This document shows, one piece after another, positions 1 to 11,222 of a stretch of 64,000 bases of DNA (positions are counted from its first letter, which is position 1; the number at the start of each line of letters is the position of its first letter). A model generated the notes under the pieces. The model did no database searches, was not told the DNA's origin, and was given only the letters and a program-made list of their open reading frames with translations. The stretch is from positions 62,001 to 126,000 of the forward strand of contig JALNQF010000084.1 of assembly GCA_028456385.1 (NCBI GenBank), written 5' to 3'. Source of the DNA: Ophiosphaerella korrae. Taxonomy: Eukaryota; Ascomycota; Dothideomycetes; Pleosporales; Phaeosphaeriaceae. A program made the position numbers and the translations under genes.

Positions 1-2015
1 GAAACCCAATAGCTGAGCAGATTGGGGGCTTGGATTCCGACATTCCAATCTATATCGCACCCTATGTACTGGACGATTATGGCGCTGGAGCCATTATGGG
101 TGTTCCAGGTCATGACACCCGAGATCACGCTTTCTGGCGAGCAAATGTCGGAAAAGAGCCCATCAGTGTCGTTATCACTTCCGAATCTGGCATGACACCG
201 TCGCCCCTTGTTCATGGAAGTGATGAAGATAAGCCCATGACTGGGAAGGGTTTTATCGCTGCCAGTATTGGACCCTTCAGGGGCCTATCGTCGGACGAGG
301 CAGCGCAGAGAGTAGTCGCAGTGCTTCGTAAAGCCGGCAAGAGCGCTGAAGTAACCGTTAATTGGCGTCTTCGAGACTGGCTCATCAGCCGACAACGATA
401 CTGGGGTACCCCGATACCCATTATACACTGTGCATCCTGTGGTCCGGTCCCTGTACCAGAACAGGACCTTCCAGTCAAGCTACCAAATTTGCCCGACAGC
501 TTTTTCAATGGTAGAAAGGGCAATCCGCTGGCTGAAGATGAGAACTGGAAGAATGCTGCGTGTCCAAAATGTGGGTCGGCTGCGGAGCGTGAGACTGATA
601 CCATGGACACCTTCATGGATTCTTCCTGGTACTTCTTCCGATTCTTGGATCCGAACAATGAAGCCGCATTGGTCCACCCCAAAAAGGCGGATGGGGGTAT
701 GCAAGTGGATCTATACATTGGTGGAGTAGAGCATGCAATCCTGCATCTTCTCTATGCGCGGTTCATATCGAAATTTCTCGCGACTACACCCACGTGGCCT
801 AAAGGCGCACTTGTCAGTGGTGAGCCTTTCAAGCAGCTCATCACTCAAGGAATGGTACATGGGGAGACTTTTACTGATCCAGAGAATGGGAGAGTCCTTC
901 GTCCAGAAGAGGTCGACTTGACGATTCCAAACAAGCCCCGTATCAAAGCGAACGGGCTGACTGCTATCATTAGCTACGAAAAGATGTCTAAGAGCAAACA
1001 CAACGGCGTAGATCCAGGTCTTACGATTGCAAAGCATGGTGCGGATGCCACGAGGGCTCACATGCTCTTCCAAGCGCCAATCGAAGATGTGTTGGAGTGG
1101 GACTCTAAGAAGATTACTGGTGTCAAGCGTTGGCTTCAGCGAATTATACGACTCTCCACTGCCTCCTGGATTCCAGACGATGAGCTTGCACAATTTGCAA
1201 TACCTAGAGCGCCAGACTCAAATCTAGTTGGCATTTTGAAATGTCTGGTAGAGAATAAGAATATTAAGATACCATTTTCGACATCAGATGAACAATCTAC
1301 GTTGCAAATGGAGAATAATCTCATTGCTTTGCTTGGACCTCAGGAAAAGCAGCTCTGGATCAAGACCCAGCAAACTATCGCAAGCGTGACCGAGTCGTAC
1401 TCGCAGACATACTCCTTGAACACAGTTGTGAGCGATTTGATGTCATTAACAAATACTATTTGGGACACGCCACATTCGTCTGTTGCCACATCCGTCTTAA
1501 AGTGGCATTCAGTGGCGCATCTGGTGCGCATGGTAGCGCCAGTTGCTCCCGGTGTGGCCGAGGAAGCCTGGTATCTACTCACCCAAACTTCCCAGGCCCT
1601 GTACTCCGACACCCAGAGCAGTAATTCTAGCACAAGCACTTTCCCCACAGTCTTCGCTACCGGCTTTCCAACTGCAGACCTGGAGGTGATCCCCCGACTA
1701 AGCCAAACCATCAAATGTGTTGTGCAAGTCGATGGAAAGCGCAAATTTGAAGCTGTCATAAACAAATTTCCGGATACGGAAAGGCCTGATCAGAGGGATA
1801 ATATAATTCAATGGGTATTGGGACAGTTGCTTAGGACCAGCGAGGGCAAAAATTGGCTTGATGAAAAAATGGGTAAAGTGTGGAAGCTCAGTGCATCTGG
1901 GAAGCGGCATGCAATTTACAGCACTGTACCAGAAGACTGGAAAGTCATTGTTGTGCATGGTGGAAAGCTCTGTAATCTTGTGGGGCCAAAGAAGAGAAAA
2001 GCAAAGGAGGAGTAA
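1..2015 (+). CDS. NAM2: Leucyl-tRNA synthetase, mitochondrial type (5' part missing)
   Basis: Class I aminoacyl-tRNA synthetase that charges tRNA-Leu, bacterial/mitochondrial type, expected to act in the mitochondrial matrix. The frame is open to the window edge (first full codon at position 3), so the N-terminal catalytic half lies upstream. What is visible starts at the end of the CP1 editing domain (GAGAIMGVPGHDTRDHAFW) and continues through the RQRYWGTPIP strand, a CxxC pair near 560-590, the HAILHLLYARF catalytic-core helix and the KMSKS signature at 981-995. The anticodon-binding helical region and C-terminal domain follow. The frame runs without an intron to the TAA at 2013-2015. Sequence identity to the family is unmistakable; assignment to the mitochondrial rather than the cytosolic enzyme rests on the bacterial-like editing and KMSKS segments. 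Confidence 0.95.
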   Translation, partial: NPIAEQIGGLDSDIPIYIAPYVLDDYGAGAIMGVPGHDTRDHAFWRANVGKEPISVVITSESGMTPSPLVHGSDEDKPMTGKGFIAASIGPFRGLSSDEAAQRVVAVLRKAGKSAEVTVNWRLRDWLISRQRYWGTPIPIIHCASCGPVPVPEQDLPVKLPNLPDSFFNGRKGNPLAEDENWKNAACPKCGSAAERETDTMDTFMDSSWYFFRFLDPNNEAALVHPKKADGGMQVDLYIGGVEHAILHLLYARFISKFLATTPTWPKGALVSGEPFKQLITQGMVHGETFTDPENGRVLRPEEVDLTIPNKPRIKANGLTAIISYEKMSKSKHNGVDPGLTIAKHGADATRAHMLFQAPIEDVLEWDSKKITGVKRWLQRIIRLSTASWIPDDELAQFAIPRAPDSNLVGILKCLVENKNIKIPFSTSDEQSTLQMENNLIALLGPQEKQLWIKTQQTIASVTESYSQTYSLNTVVSDLMSLTNTIWDTPHSSVATSVLKWHSVAHLVRMVAPVAPGVAEEAWYLLTQTSQALYSDTQSSNSSTSTFPTVFATGFPTADLEVIPRLSQTIKCVVQVDGKRKFEAVINKFPDTERPDQRDNIIQWVLGQLLRTSEGKNWLDEKMGKVWKLSASGKRHAIYSTVPEDWKVIVVHGGKLCNLVGPKKRKAKEE

Positions 2016-2205
2016 AAATATTTGGGTATATCAGCAGTGTAACAAATACAGAAGACCGACTGCGGACAAGAGGTTGAACGGTCGAACGCCGATATCTCCG
2101 GTCCGAGTGTTCAAGTCCCGGCGTCATAGGAGCGGAATCCGTTCCGAAGTCAAGCGACAACTTTTCCAATTTGGCTTCATGTTTCTCCCATAGATTCTAC
2201 GCGAT

Positions 2206-3293
2206 ATGTCCTCTGCCTTTGCACGCCTCTCGTGGGCACATACACCCTTGATACAGAGCCTCGGCCGTGCCTCAACAAACAATGTGCGTTTGCAATCCAC
2301 AGCGATACCCACTGTACCAACATGTCCGGCTCCTGCATGCGAATGTGCCTCGACACCTCCCGATCTCGACATTGATCGCAAAACACCGCTGTTGAACACG
2401 ATGGCGGCATACTCTGAACAAGTGATCCTGTGCACGGGTAAGGACGATTGGCATAGCAACATCGAACAGGAAGGGGGCGCAACAGGCGAGTTCGTCAAAG
2501 GTCTCAAGAATGTAATTGGGAAGGGTGGGTCAGGATTTGATGTTTGTTCGTTCCCTTCCATCCATCTCTTTGATGATAGGACGAGTAGTTTGCTAACAGG
2601 CTACGACAGCCATTCCACAACATCATTGTAACTGCATCTTCGCTACCAGCCAGTTCGACCAAGACTACTACCACTGCACTGTTATTCCCAGCTTTTAAAC
2701 GTATATCCCAGATACCACATAACGCAGATGCCTTCCATGCCTTTGCCACCGCATATCTAAAAGCGAAAACCTTACACTCTATGCATGGCGGCTTGTCGGC
2801 TTCACAAAAAGCAGATCTGCTGCGTGACGAAACTATTGCAGACAGAATCCCTTCCGCGGAAGATGTAAAAAAGCATGTCATCTTGATATGCGGGCACGGT
2901 GGGCGTGATCAACGCTGTGGTATTCTTGGTCCAATACTCCAAGTGGGCTTCCAAAGAGAAATAGAAAGACGAGGCATAGACGCGCACATAGCTCAAATAA
3001 GCCATATTGGCGGCCACAAGTATGCTGGAAACGTGATTATCTATACACCTCCCATGCTCTTGGATGCAGAGAATGCTTTGCGGGGAACGGGGATTTGGTA
3101 TGGTCGCGTCGGCCCAGGGAATGTGCAAGGTGTTGTGGAAGAGACAATTGTCAAGGGGAGGGTGGTGCTGGATCTGCTGAGGGGCGGGATTATGGCTTCA
3201 GGCGAGAGCTTAGGGAGGATACTAGAGGCGCAACTCGCCAGGGAAAATGGGGATGATGGGGATTTGAAGTTGAGGCCCAGACCGTGGAGATGA
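2206..3293 (+). CDS. AIM32: Aim32-like thioredoxin-fold Fe-S protein (sucrase/ferredoxin-like family)
   Basis: Two exons, 2206..2511 and 2610..3293, phase 0, 329 aa. The 98-bp intron has a perfect TGCTAAC branch site (2591-2597) and ends CAG at 2609. The family is the sucrase/ferredoxin-like (Apd1/Aim32) thioredoxin-like proteins. They bind a 2Fe-2S cluster and, in yeast, Aim32 works in the mitochondrial matrix and intermembrane space. Visible evidence: an N-terminal basic, Ser/Thr-rich stretch that could be a mitochondrial presequence, a Cys cluster around residues 40-50, the diagnostic CGHGGRDQRCG motif in exon 2, and HIGGHKYAGNVIIY about 35 residues later, which supplies the conserved histidines. 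The gene follows the LeuRS gene by 190 bp on the same strand. Family assignment is firm; the cluster and location are known from homologues, not shown here. Confidence 0.9.
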
Positions 3294-4050
3294 GGCCTGT
3301 CAAGTCGAATAGGCGACGGTAAAACGCTCACATCAGTGTATTGTCGTAACTGTAAAACTACGGTATCGATTATTGCTATTCATGTTTGATTTCAGCTTGC
3401 CCATTGATCCAAGCTCTGTAACGAAGACAAGTATTCATGCGGTAATCGGCATTGCTGTGTTGATTTAATAGTCTTTGGAGATTCACCACAACTAGGAACA
3501 ATAGAGAGGGGACGTATGCTATCATGCTACCCTATGTGTTTTCAGATTGGTGTTTGGAGTCTTGCATAGGAGCAAGGCTAGTCACGCACGTTGCGGATGT
3601 AAACAGATAAGTAGCAGTCGTGGAATGACAGAAGTAAGCGAGTCTAAATAGATTCCAGGCCACAAATTTATACGATGTTAAAGGAATGCTTTTTATATTT
3701 TATCTGTTTAAACAATTAGCCTAACATTGGGCTGTTGATGCTCAGAATGTCGCAATAATAAGCTGGCGCCAAAAACGGGTAGACCATGAATTAGCGTCAA
3801 TTTTCGGCCAACCGTCTTAGAGGCTTGAGGTAAGGCGACCCCTCTGCTTATCCATAGCCGCTCGCGCCCTCATCGCCCTTTTGCCCTCGTTGCCCTTTTA
3901 CCCTTATCGCCATTTTGCCCTCATCGCCATTTTGTTTTGTTCTGAAGGATCCGTACAGTCTACCACATTTTATTACATTCTGTCCACAGTTTTAACGTTC
4001 CTGTCAGGTTTTGCAACACCCCACATTTGAAAACACCATAAGCCAAAGCA
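3294..4050. other. Intergenic region upstream of the MFS transporter gene
   Basis: 757 bp without a supported gene. It contains the 3' flank of AIM32, a mixed-composition stretch, and just before the next gene the imperfect 17-18 bp tandem repeat at 3866-3934. Confidence 0.6.
3866..3934. repeat. Imperfect tandem repeat, about four units of 17-18 bp
   Basis: Four adjacent units built on CCCTCATCGCCNTTTTG (variants CTCGTTGCCC, CTTATCGCCA, CTCATCGCCA). The array ends about 117 bp before the ATG of the MFS gene, so it lies in the promoter or 5' UTR. On the + strand it is strongly pyrimidine-rich. Confidence 0.8.
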
Positions 4051-5754
4051 ATGCCACCTCACATCATAGAAAATGAAAGATTTAGAATCAACGCAAGTGA
4101 CGAGATCACACCTTTGCTTGCTGCTGTGGAGTCATCCGCTATTGGAGAAGCTGTAGACCCATCACACCAGGTTTCAGATGGCCATGGAAGCGATGCTGAT
4201 GACGGAGTTGAAGATGGAGAGAAGGATGAACCATTACTCAAAACGCAAATATTCCTCCTCTGCTTTACTTCCATTATAGAACCAATTGCGTTCTTCAGCA
4301 TATTTCCATACATCAACTTTATGATTGAAAAAGTTGGAAACATTGAAAAAGCAGACGTTGGTTTTTACTCGGGTCTTATCGAGAGTTTGTTTTCCGCTAC
4401 TCAAATGTGTGTGATGATATTTTGGGGCAAGGTATGCGTTTCTCTAGTCAGAGGGGCTTTATGCATACAGCTCACCCTCATAAGCGTCTGATCGGTACGG
4501 AAGGAAACCAATCCTAGTCATTTCTTTGTTTGGAGTCGCTATCGCAACGGCCCTATTTGGCATGAGCCAATCTCTATGGCAAATGATTGTTGCAAGATGC
4601 TTCGCAGGTGTATTCTCTGGCACTGTCGTCACAGTTCGAGCTATGCTGAGCGAAAACAGCACCAAACATACACAGGCAAGGGTATTTAGTTATTTTGCAT
4701 TCGCTCGAAATCTAGGGCTTTTTTTAGGACCATTACTAGGTGAGGATATGATTCATCCTTTCAGTTCTAGCTAATCTTTCGAACCAGGCGGCGCCTTGGA
4801 ACGACCGGTGACGAAATTCCCAGAAATGTTTGGTGGCATTCGATTTTTGCGAGAATACCCTTACGCACTACCCGGCATAGTCACTGCGCTGATCGCTTTA
4901 TGTGCTGCAATTACAACGACACTCTTTGTGAAAGAGGTATGCACATTCAGGAGTCAAAATTTATTTTATTGACGTCAACCACCAGACATTGCATTTGCAT
5001 CATGCCAGAAAGAAAGCTACTGATCGTCCCATGTCGACCGTGGAACTACTCAAGTACCCGGGTGTTGCACAAGTAGTCATGATCTATAACTATATCATGC
5101 TTTTGGCTTTTACATTCACGGCGGTCAATCCAGTCTACCTATACACACCAGTGCGGCTTGGTGGCACGGGGTTCACACCAGAAATTATTGCCGCGGTCGT
5201 GGCCCTGTCTGGAGCTGCGCAGGCAGCATGGCTACTATTTGTATTCCCAAGACTACACAATCGAGCTGGCACTGGGCGAGTACTCTTTTACTGCGCATGT
5301 GTATGGCCAATATTTTTTGCGAGCAATGTTCTATTTAATACTTTGCTTCGCCATCATCTTGTAACCGTATTTTGGTCAATCGCACCGCCTACTCTAGTGA
5401 TTGGAAGTGGCGTTGCTATGGCTTTTAGTATGTTTTTCTTCATAAATTCCTCTCAGCATGTCTTACTTACATGAGTTAGCCGCCGTCCAACTTGCAATCA
5501 ACGATATTGCGCCCTCACATGAAACGCTGGGAATTTTGAACGCTATAGTTTTAGCTGTTCAGAGCGGCCTCCGCGCCATTGCACCGGCTCTGGCAACTAG
5601 CATATACGCCACGGGTGTGAAATATCACATTTTGGGCGGCCACTTGTTTTGGCTTTTGAATACTTTGCTTGCTATTGGTCTGTTCGGTGTCCTCAGATAT
5701 CTACCTGACGAAGTGGCGAGAAAAGTTCCAAACCCGCAGAGTGGGTGTTCATAA
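4051..5754 (+). CDS. MFS transporter (drug/zinc-facilitator-like), first intron irregular
   Basis: Major facilitator superfamily transporter with about 12 membrane segments. Exons by eye: 4051..4431 (or 4426), 4485..4739, 4788..4936, 4986..5427 and 5480..5754; the last three introns (48, 49 and 52 bp) are canonical and in phase. After an acidic N-terminus come hydrophobic segments (KTQIFLLCFTSIIEPIAFF; GFYSGLIESLFSATQM), the loop 2-3 signature SDRYGRK and further segments to a hydrophilic tail. It resembles fungal multidrug/zinc-induced-facilitator-like MFS proteins; the substrate cannot be told. Odd point: the obvious donor GTATGC at 4432 ends in phase 0, but the exon after the only plausible acceptor (TAAG, 4481-4484) needs phase 1. 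Either a GC-AG donor at 4427 is used, losing the Gly-Lys of motif A, or one base is missing, which would frameshift the gene. Confidence 0.85.
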
Positions 5755-6966
5755 GTGATGTGTAGGCTAGCAGTACTAGGTTAAATGATCTCCATTTGTA
5801 TGTTTGTCTCAGTATTGCTGCTATGGGTTTCAAAAAGCCAAGTCCGTTGCACAAAGTATTCACAGACTTTGCATACGACTGAGTAACAATTTTTCCCACT
5901 TATTTTCGTTTAGGTAGATATGTATTTAAGATACGTGCAGGCAACTTTGGTCAAGATCTAAGGTCCCGAGAGAATAGTTACCCAAGATCATATTACTGGA
6001 GAAATTTGGTAGTTATGTCCAATGAAGTCAGGGCAGTGCTGAGAGGATTGAAGATAGCAATCGCCTATGAGTGAGGATTATTACGGCTTTGTTATCACTC
6101 TTGTTTGTGCATCTTCAATGAAGCCCCTTTAGGGACTGTTCCGCACAGTTAACCCTACCTATGTTGGCCCGCCACTACCGGTATGTATTGCCATGTGACA
6201 GAATTTATGCAGCCAATACTCCTGCTTCTTTGCCATATGACCTTTGATAATACCGCTCTTCAATTAGTGCTGGGTGCCCTAGGAGAGTTCGGTAAGTCCT
6301 TTATATCTTCATTCTAACTAGGAAGCGTGATTTAGTAACTGGAAAGGTTGTTTCGGCCGGCATCGCGAGGACATTTCGTTAGAAAACACTGCTTAGAAAT
6401 AGTTTGTGGTTAGGACAGCGTGGTAAGTAAAGGCGATAGTACCAATGATTTCTAATCAAAAGCTCGGCTTGTTACGAGGCTACGTTACGGTTTTAGATAG
6501 TCAATTTCGTGGTATCCCACAGCCTGAATCATCACCTCCCTGACAAGGATTGACCTTACAACCACTTTGTATGGATTTCTGAAGATTTTCGTCAAGATCT
6601 GGTTGTAAGCCGTGGAAAGGCGCGTCGTGACTAATATAGTAAACATAGCGCATGTTACGTCAAAGCGTCAAATGATGAGAGAACCAATAATCCAAGTTAG
6701 GGATGTAAAAGGGTCCAGTTTCTAAGCTACAATCTTATGATCCTACCAAAGCTTCATCATCAGCTTGAGCTTCTCCATAACTAATCACCCAACCACTGGC
6801 TCGCTTTTGTGAACAACCGTTATTTGTGAAACCTCGGGGTAACAGAGCGCCAATGCATCGATACCTCCGCTTGTAGGCTTGTCATAATCGCGATAATCGT
6901 ACGCAGCAACACGCTGTGATTCTTTTGTTAGCTATGAACGCGCTCACTGTATAGAGTGTTTGTACC
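5755..6966. other. Intergenic, no gene seen
   Basis: About 1.2 kb between the 3' ends of the convergent MFS and actin genes. All six frames are broken by stops, with no ORF of convincing composition. I found no repeat or RNA gene. The part next to 6966 is the actin 3' UTR. Confidence 0.6.
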
Positions 6967-8511
<1,545 letters not shown>

Positions 8512-8561
8512 GTTGACTGATTAGATGTATAGAGATTAGGGGTTTGCGAGGAGAGGGGCGG

Positions 8562-8660
8562 CTGCAATATGAGATGGCTGCGGCAAGGGACGTCAGCGAG
8601 CGGCGTCGAGATGGAGGCGGAATGGCGGTGCAGTGAGGGCACAGGTGTCGGGCAGCTTAC
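8562..8660 (-). other. Probable 5' UTR intron of actin
   Basis: On the minus strand a donor CTG|GTAAGC (8655-8660) and an acceptor ATATTGCAG ending at 8562 define a 99-bp intron upstream of the actin ATG. Based on splice signals alone. Confidence 0.5.
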
Positions 8661-9414
8661 CAGATCGTGGATGTTGGTGTTGAGGTGTTGTGCGAGGCAA
8701 GTTTGGTGGTGGGTGCTGAAATAAGCGGGCCGGCCTTGCCCAGATTTACTAGCGGGGTGGTAGCTGCGAGGTTGGTGAAGGAAGAGGCCGCTTCTGCACA
8801 AACGAGCACGACGGCAACGACTCAACAGGCAATGCGTCCTGGCTCTGCTCAACCGCCTGCCTGTGTCTGCACAGGAGGGCTATGCGCCATCTTATACTTG
8901 GATTGCAGCCCTCCTCCAGGCTGCACAATTACTATTTTGGTAGCCACGCAAGCTCCCCGCCACAAGCATCGCCGCGTGGAAACCTCTTCCATCCATGGCG
9001 CAATGCGACGCCAGGCAGCGCTTTTGTGCACCTGCCAAGCTGTAGAATTTCTGCACTGCGCACGACGTGTTTCACAGTAATGCTCGTGCCAGCCGGGTAT
9101 GCATTGATGCACACCATTGCGAGCCCAGCCATCCACTGCGCTGCTGTTCACCGCCAAATCTTACCGCCCGCCCCTCTTCTGCTGTCACGTGCTTCGTCAC
9201 GTGCCTTGGAGGGGTAAGTTCACACCCTGAGATTCCAATCATCAGCCCAGATATGCTGCCATTTGACTGCGCTGCACACGCAGCCCTACAAACGAAGTCT
9301 TTTTCCATTGCGTGCAAGCATTATTATACACCAGTCTGTTCCATACTCACTGTCAATCGTCCCAGCACGTTGTGACGGTTATCTGTCTACTGTTTGGCGC
9401 CATGGAAGCCTCGC

Positions 9415-9427
9415 GAACACTCTAGAA
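9415..9427 (+). promoter_or_regulatory. Heat-shock-element-like site upstream of FES1
   Basis: The 13-mer GAACACTCTAGAA matches the Hsf1 consensus GAAnnTTCnnGAA with one mismatch (CTC for TTC). It lies 113 bp before the FES1 start codon. FES1 encodes an Hsp70 exchange factor, and in yeast that gene is induced by heat through Hsf1. Confidence 0.5.
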
Positions 9428-9539
9428 CCTGCGTCATCCGTGTCGCGTCAAAATTACTTTACATGCCCGAACGCCTCCCACCATATAACTAACAATTTTC
9501 CTACAATATACTATCTTAGACTCACGCGTGACTGGCACC

Positions 9540-10257
9540 ATGAATCCAGAACTGAACAACGCCTTCAGGTGGGCGGTGGAGAACAGTGCTGCAGCAGGCA
9601 CTCCAGAAACTGGCCCGCGAACGCAGCTCACCGCAGAGTCCGTGGCTGCCATTTTTGGGCATCAAGTCGAAAGTCCCACCAAAGTCATGGAGAGAATGAT
9701 GATGGTCATGCGGGATCCAGAGGCTGAGATTGAGGATAGAAAAATCGCATTCGAGGACTACGAGCTCATCATCAGCCAACACGACATGGCCAATTGTATC
9801 GAGAACCTGGTTGTTAAAGAGGACGTCAGGAACGAAGACGAAAATGCCCCAACTATGGGACATTGGATGTCGCTCAAGGAGCTTTTGGAGGATGAAAACT
9901 CAGAAATTAGGTCTCTTGCTGCAGGGTGCTGTGGTACCGCTGTCTCAAATAACCCTAGAACCCAAGAACGGGTAAGTGGGAAAATTCCCTTTACGCTTAT
10001 GGGTGATTTCTAACAACACTTAGCTCCTCATAATCGGTGCTATCCCAAATCTTGTCCGCCTAGCTACTGGTGACGACGTACCGAAACATCGAAAGAGGGC
10101 TGTCACGGCGCTGTCAGTCGCTGTGCGAAATTTTCAACCCGGGCTAGATGCTGCCATCTCACATATGCCTACCCAATACAGGCCACAAGAGAAGCTCGAT
10201 GCCTCCGATATGCAATCGGTCGATACTCTCATAAATAAGCTTCGAACACGCCTGTAA
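9540..10257 (+). CDS. FES1: Hsp70 nucleotide exchange factor Fes1 (HspBP1 family)
   Basis: Cytosolic armadillo-repeat protein that releases ADP from Hsp70 and promotes clearance of misfolded proteins. Exons 9540..9971 and 10024..10257 with a 52-bp intron (GTAAGT...CTTAG) give 221 aa, the usual Fes1 length. The start is the ATG of [16 protein letters not shown], which matches the conserved Fes1 N-terminus; the upstream in-frame extension has no ATG. The central part shows armadillo features: DMANCIENL, then a segment ending in [29 protein letters not shown] and NNPRTQE, the family's conserved pattern. The C-terminus is basic (INKLRTRL). The HSE-like site 113 bp upstream suggests heat induction. 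Confidence 0.92.
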
Positions 10258-10474
10258 AGGCAGAAAATGACCTGCATTTGCACTGGCGTCTCGTGGATTA
10301 GCATTAGGGCGGCGTTCAAGGGAAATTGCTTTCAAGGTGGGAGCGCGAAGACACAGACTTACGTGGGATCTTGAAGATGGAGCGCTGAATCAATAGCATG
10401 AGCATTGCTTTGCAACAAATCTTCTAGTGTTTGGTTTCGAGTCACAGTCCTTACAACGACTTGTGTGCACTGCC

Positions 10475-11020
10475 TCAGATGACTTGAAGTAACAGCCCAA
10501 CAACCTCATTGAACTCTTCTCTTCTCGCCATGCTCTTGTCCAAGCCCATTCCTAATACAAGCATCCTCGCATCCCCCTCGTCCCGTGTTTTTATGGCGCT
10601 TGCAATTTGGGTAGCAAGAGTTTGACCAAGAATATCCAGCTCAGGCACCGTGCCACCCAGTATTGTTGTAGCTGTAAGATGATGCATAGGTAAAAGATCA
10701 GAATTCGGGTCATCCTCATCGCGCTCGAGATGAGGATTTAAAGCTATTGGGGCATCTGTTGCGGCGATGTCAAGTGGAACATGTACCTAATATTACAAGT
10801 CACTATTTCAATTCCTTTTCAGAGGCGCCAACGTATTGCGTACCCAATGTGCCAATCTTCCACCTTGTGTTACCGTAATCATGATTTTGTCTGCAAAGCT
10901 GACGCAGGTCGCTCTTGTTTGGAGACCTGTGATTGCTGAAGAAGCCGATTTCGTGGATGCTGGGTATCGAGCAGGAATGACGGTATAATCGCTCAGTGGA
11001 GCTGCAGATGCAGTCGTCAT
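10475..11020 (-). CDS. IRC25: Proteasome assembly chaperone 3 (Pba3/Irc25/PAC3-like)
   Basis: Small chaperone that in yeast pairs with Pba4 to help build the alpha-ring of the 20S proteasome. Exons 10844..11020 and 10475..10786, 57-bp intron (donor TGG|GTACGC, acceptor ATTAG), phase 0, 162 aa. The PAC3 pattern is visible: a strand FADKIMITVTQGGRLAHWV, then after a loop the segment TTILGGTVPELDILGQTLATQIA, and a C-terminal RMLVLGMGLDKSMARREEFNEVVGLLLQV helix that corresponds to the end of human PSMG3. The gene is divergent from ECM16, sharing a 202-bp promoter. Assignment is by remembered family pattern; the family is poorly conserved, so there is some doubt. Confidence 0.78.
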
Positions 11021-11222
11021 GACGTCTCAGCCAAATTGTAAGGGTAAGGGGGCTTAGAATTGTGACTCGGGAGCGCACAATACTGAGCAGGGACGGAGAG
11101 GCTTTGGTGGGGTCTTTCTGCCACCGCCTTCGGCGATAGTAGTTTGATCTCCGCCAAAATTTCGAGTTTCGCCAACCACCAGCCTCTCACTTCTGTGGTC
11201 GCAAGCCGTCTACACCACCAAC
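11021..11222. promoter_or_regulatory. Bidirectional promoter, PBA3 (-) / ECM16 (+)
   Basis: Only 202 bp lie between the two start codons, so both genes must be driven from this stretch. Confidence 0.65.

Larger units (their letters stand above)
8512..9539. promoter_or_regulatory. Divergent promoter region between actin (-) and FES1 (+), with paired CACGTG sites
   Basis: About 1 kb separating two divergently transcribed genes. It holds the CT-rich actin leader, two E-box sites TCACGTG at 9185-9191 and 9197-9203 (12 bp centre to centre, the Cbf1/bHLH type) and a heat-shock-element-like site at 9415-9427. No coding region is supported inside it. Confidence 0.6.

Noticed and set aside
2085..2130. 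tRNA-like B box (GTTCAAGTCC) downstream of the LeuRS gene
   Set aside because: The flanks do not pair into a T stem, and no A box, anticodon arm or acceptor stem can be drawn.
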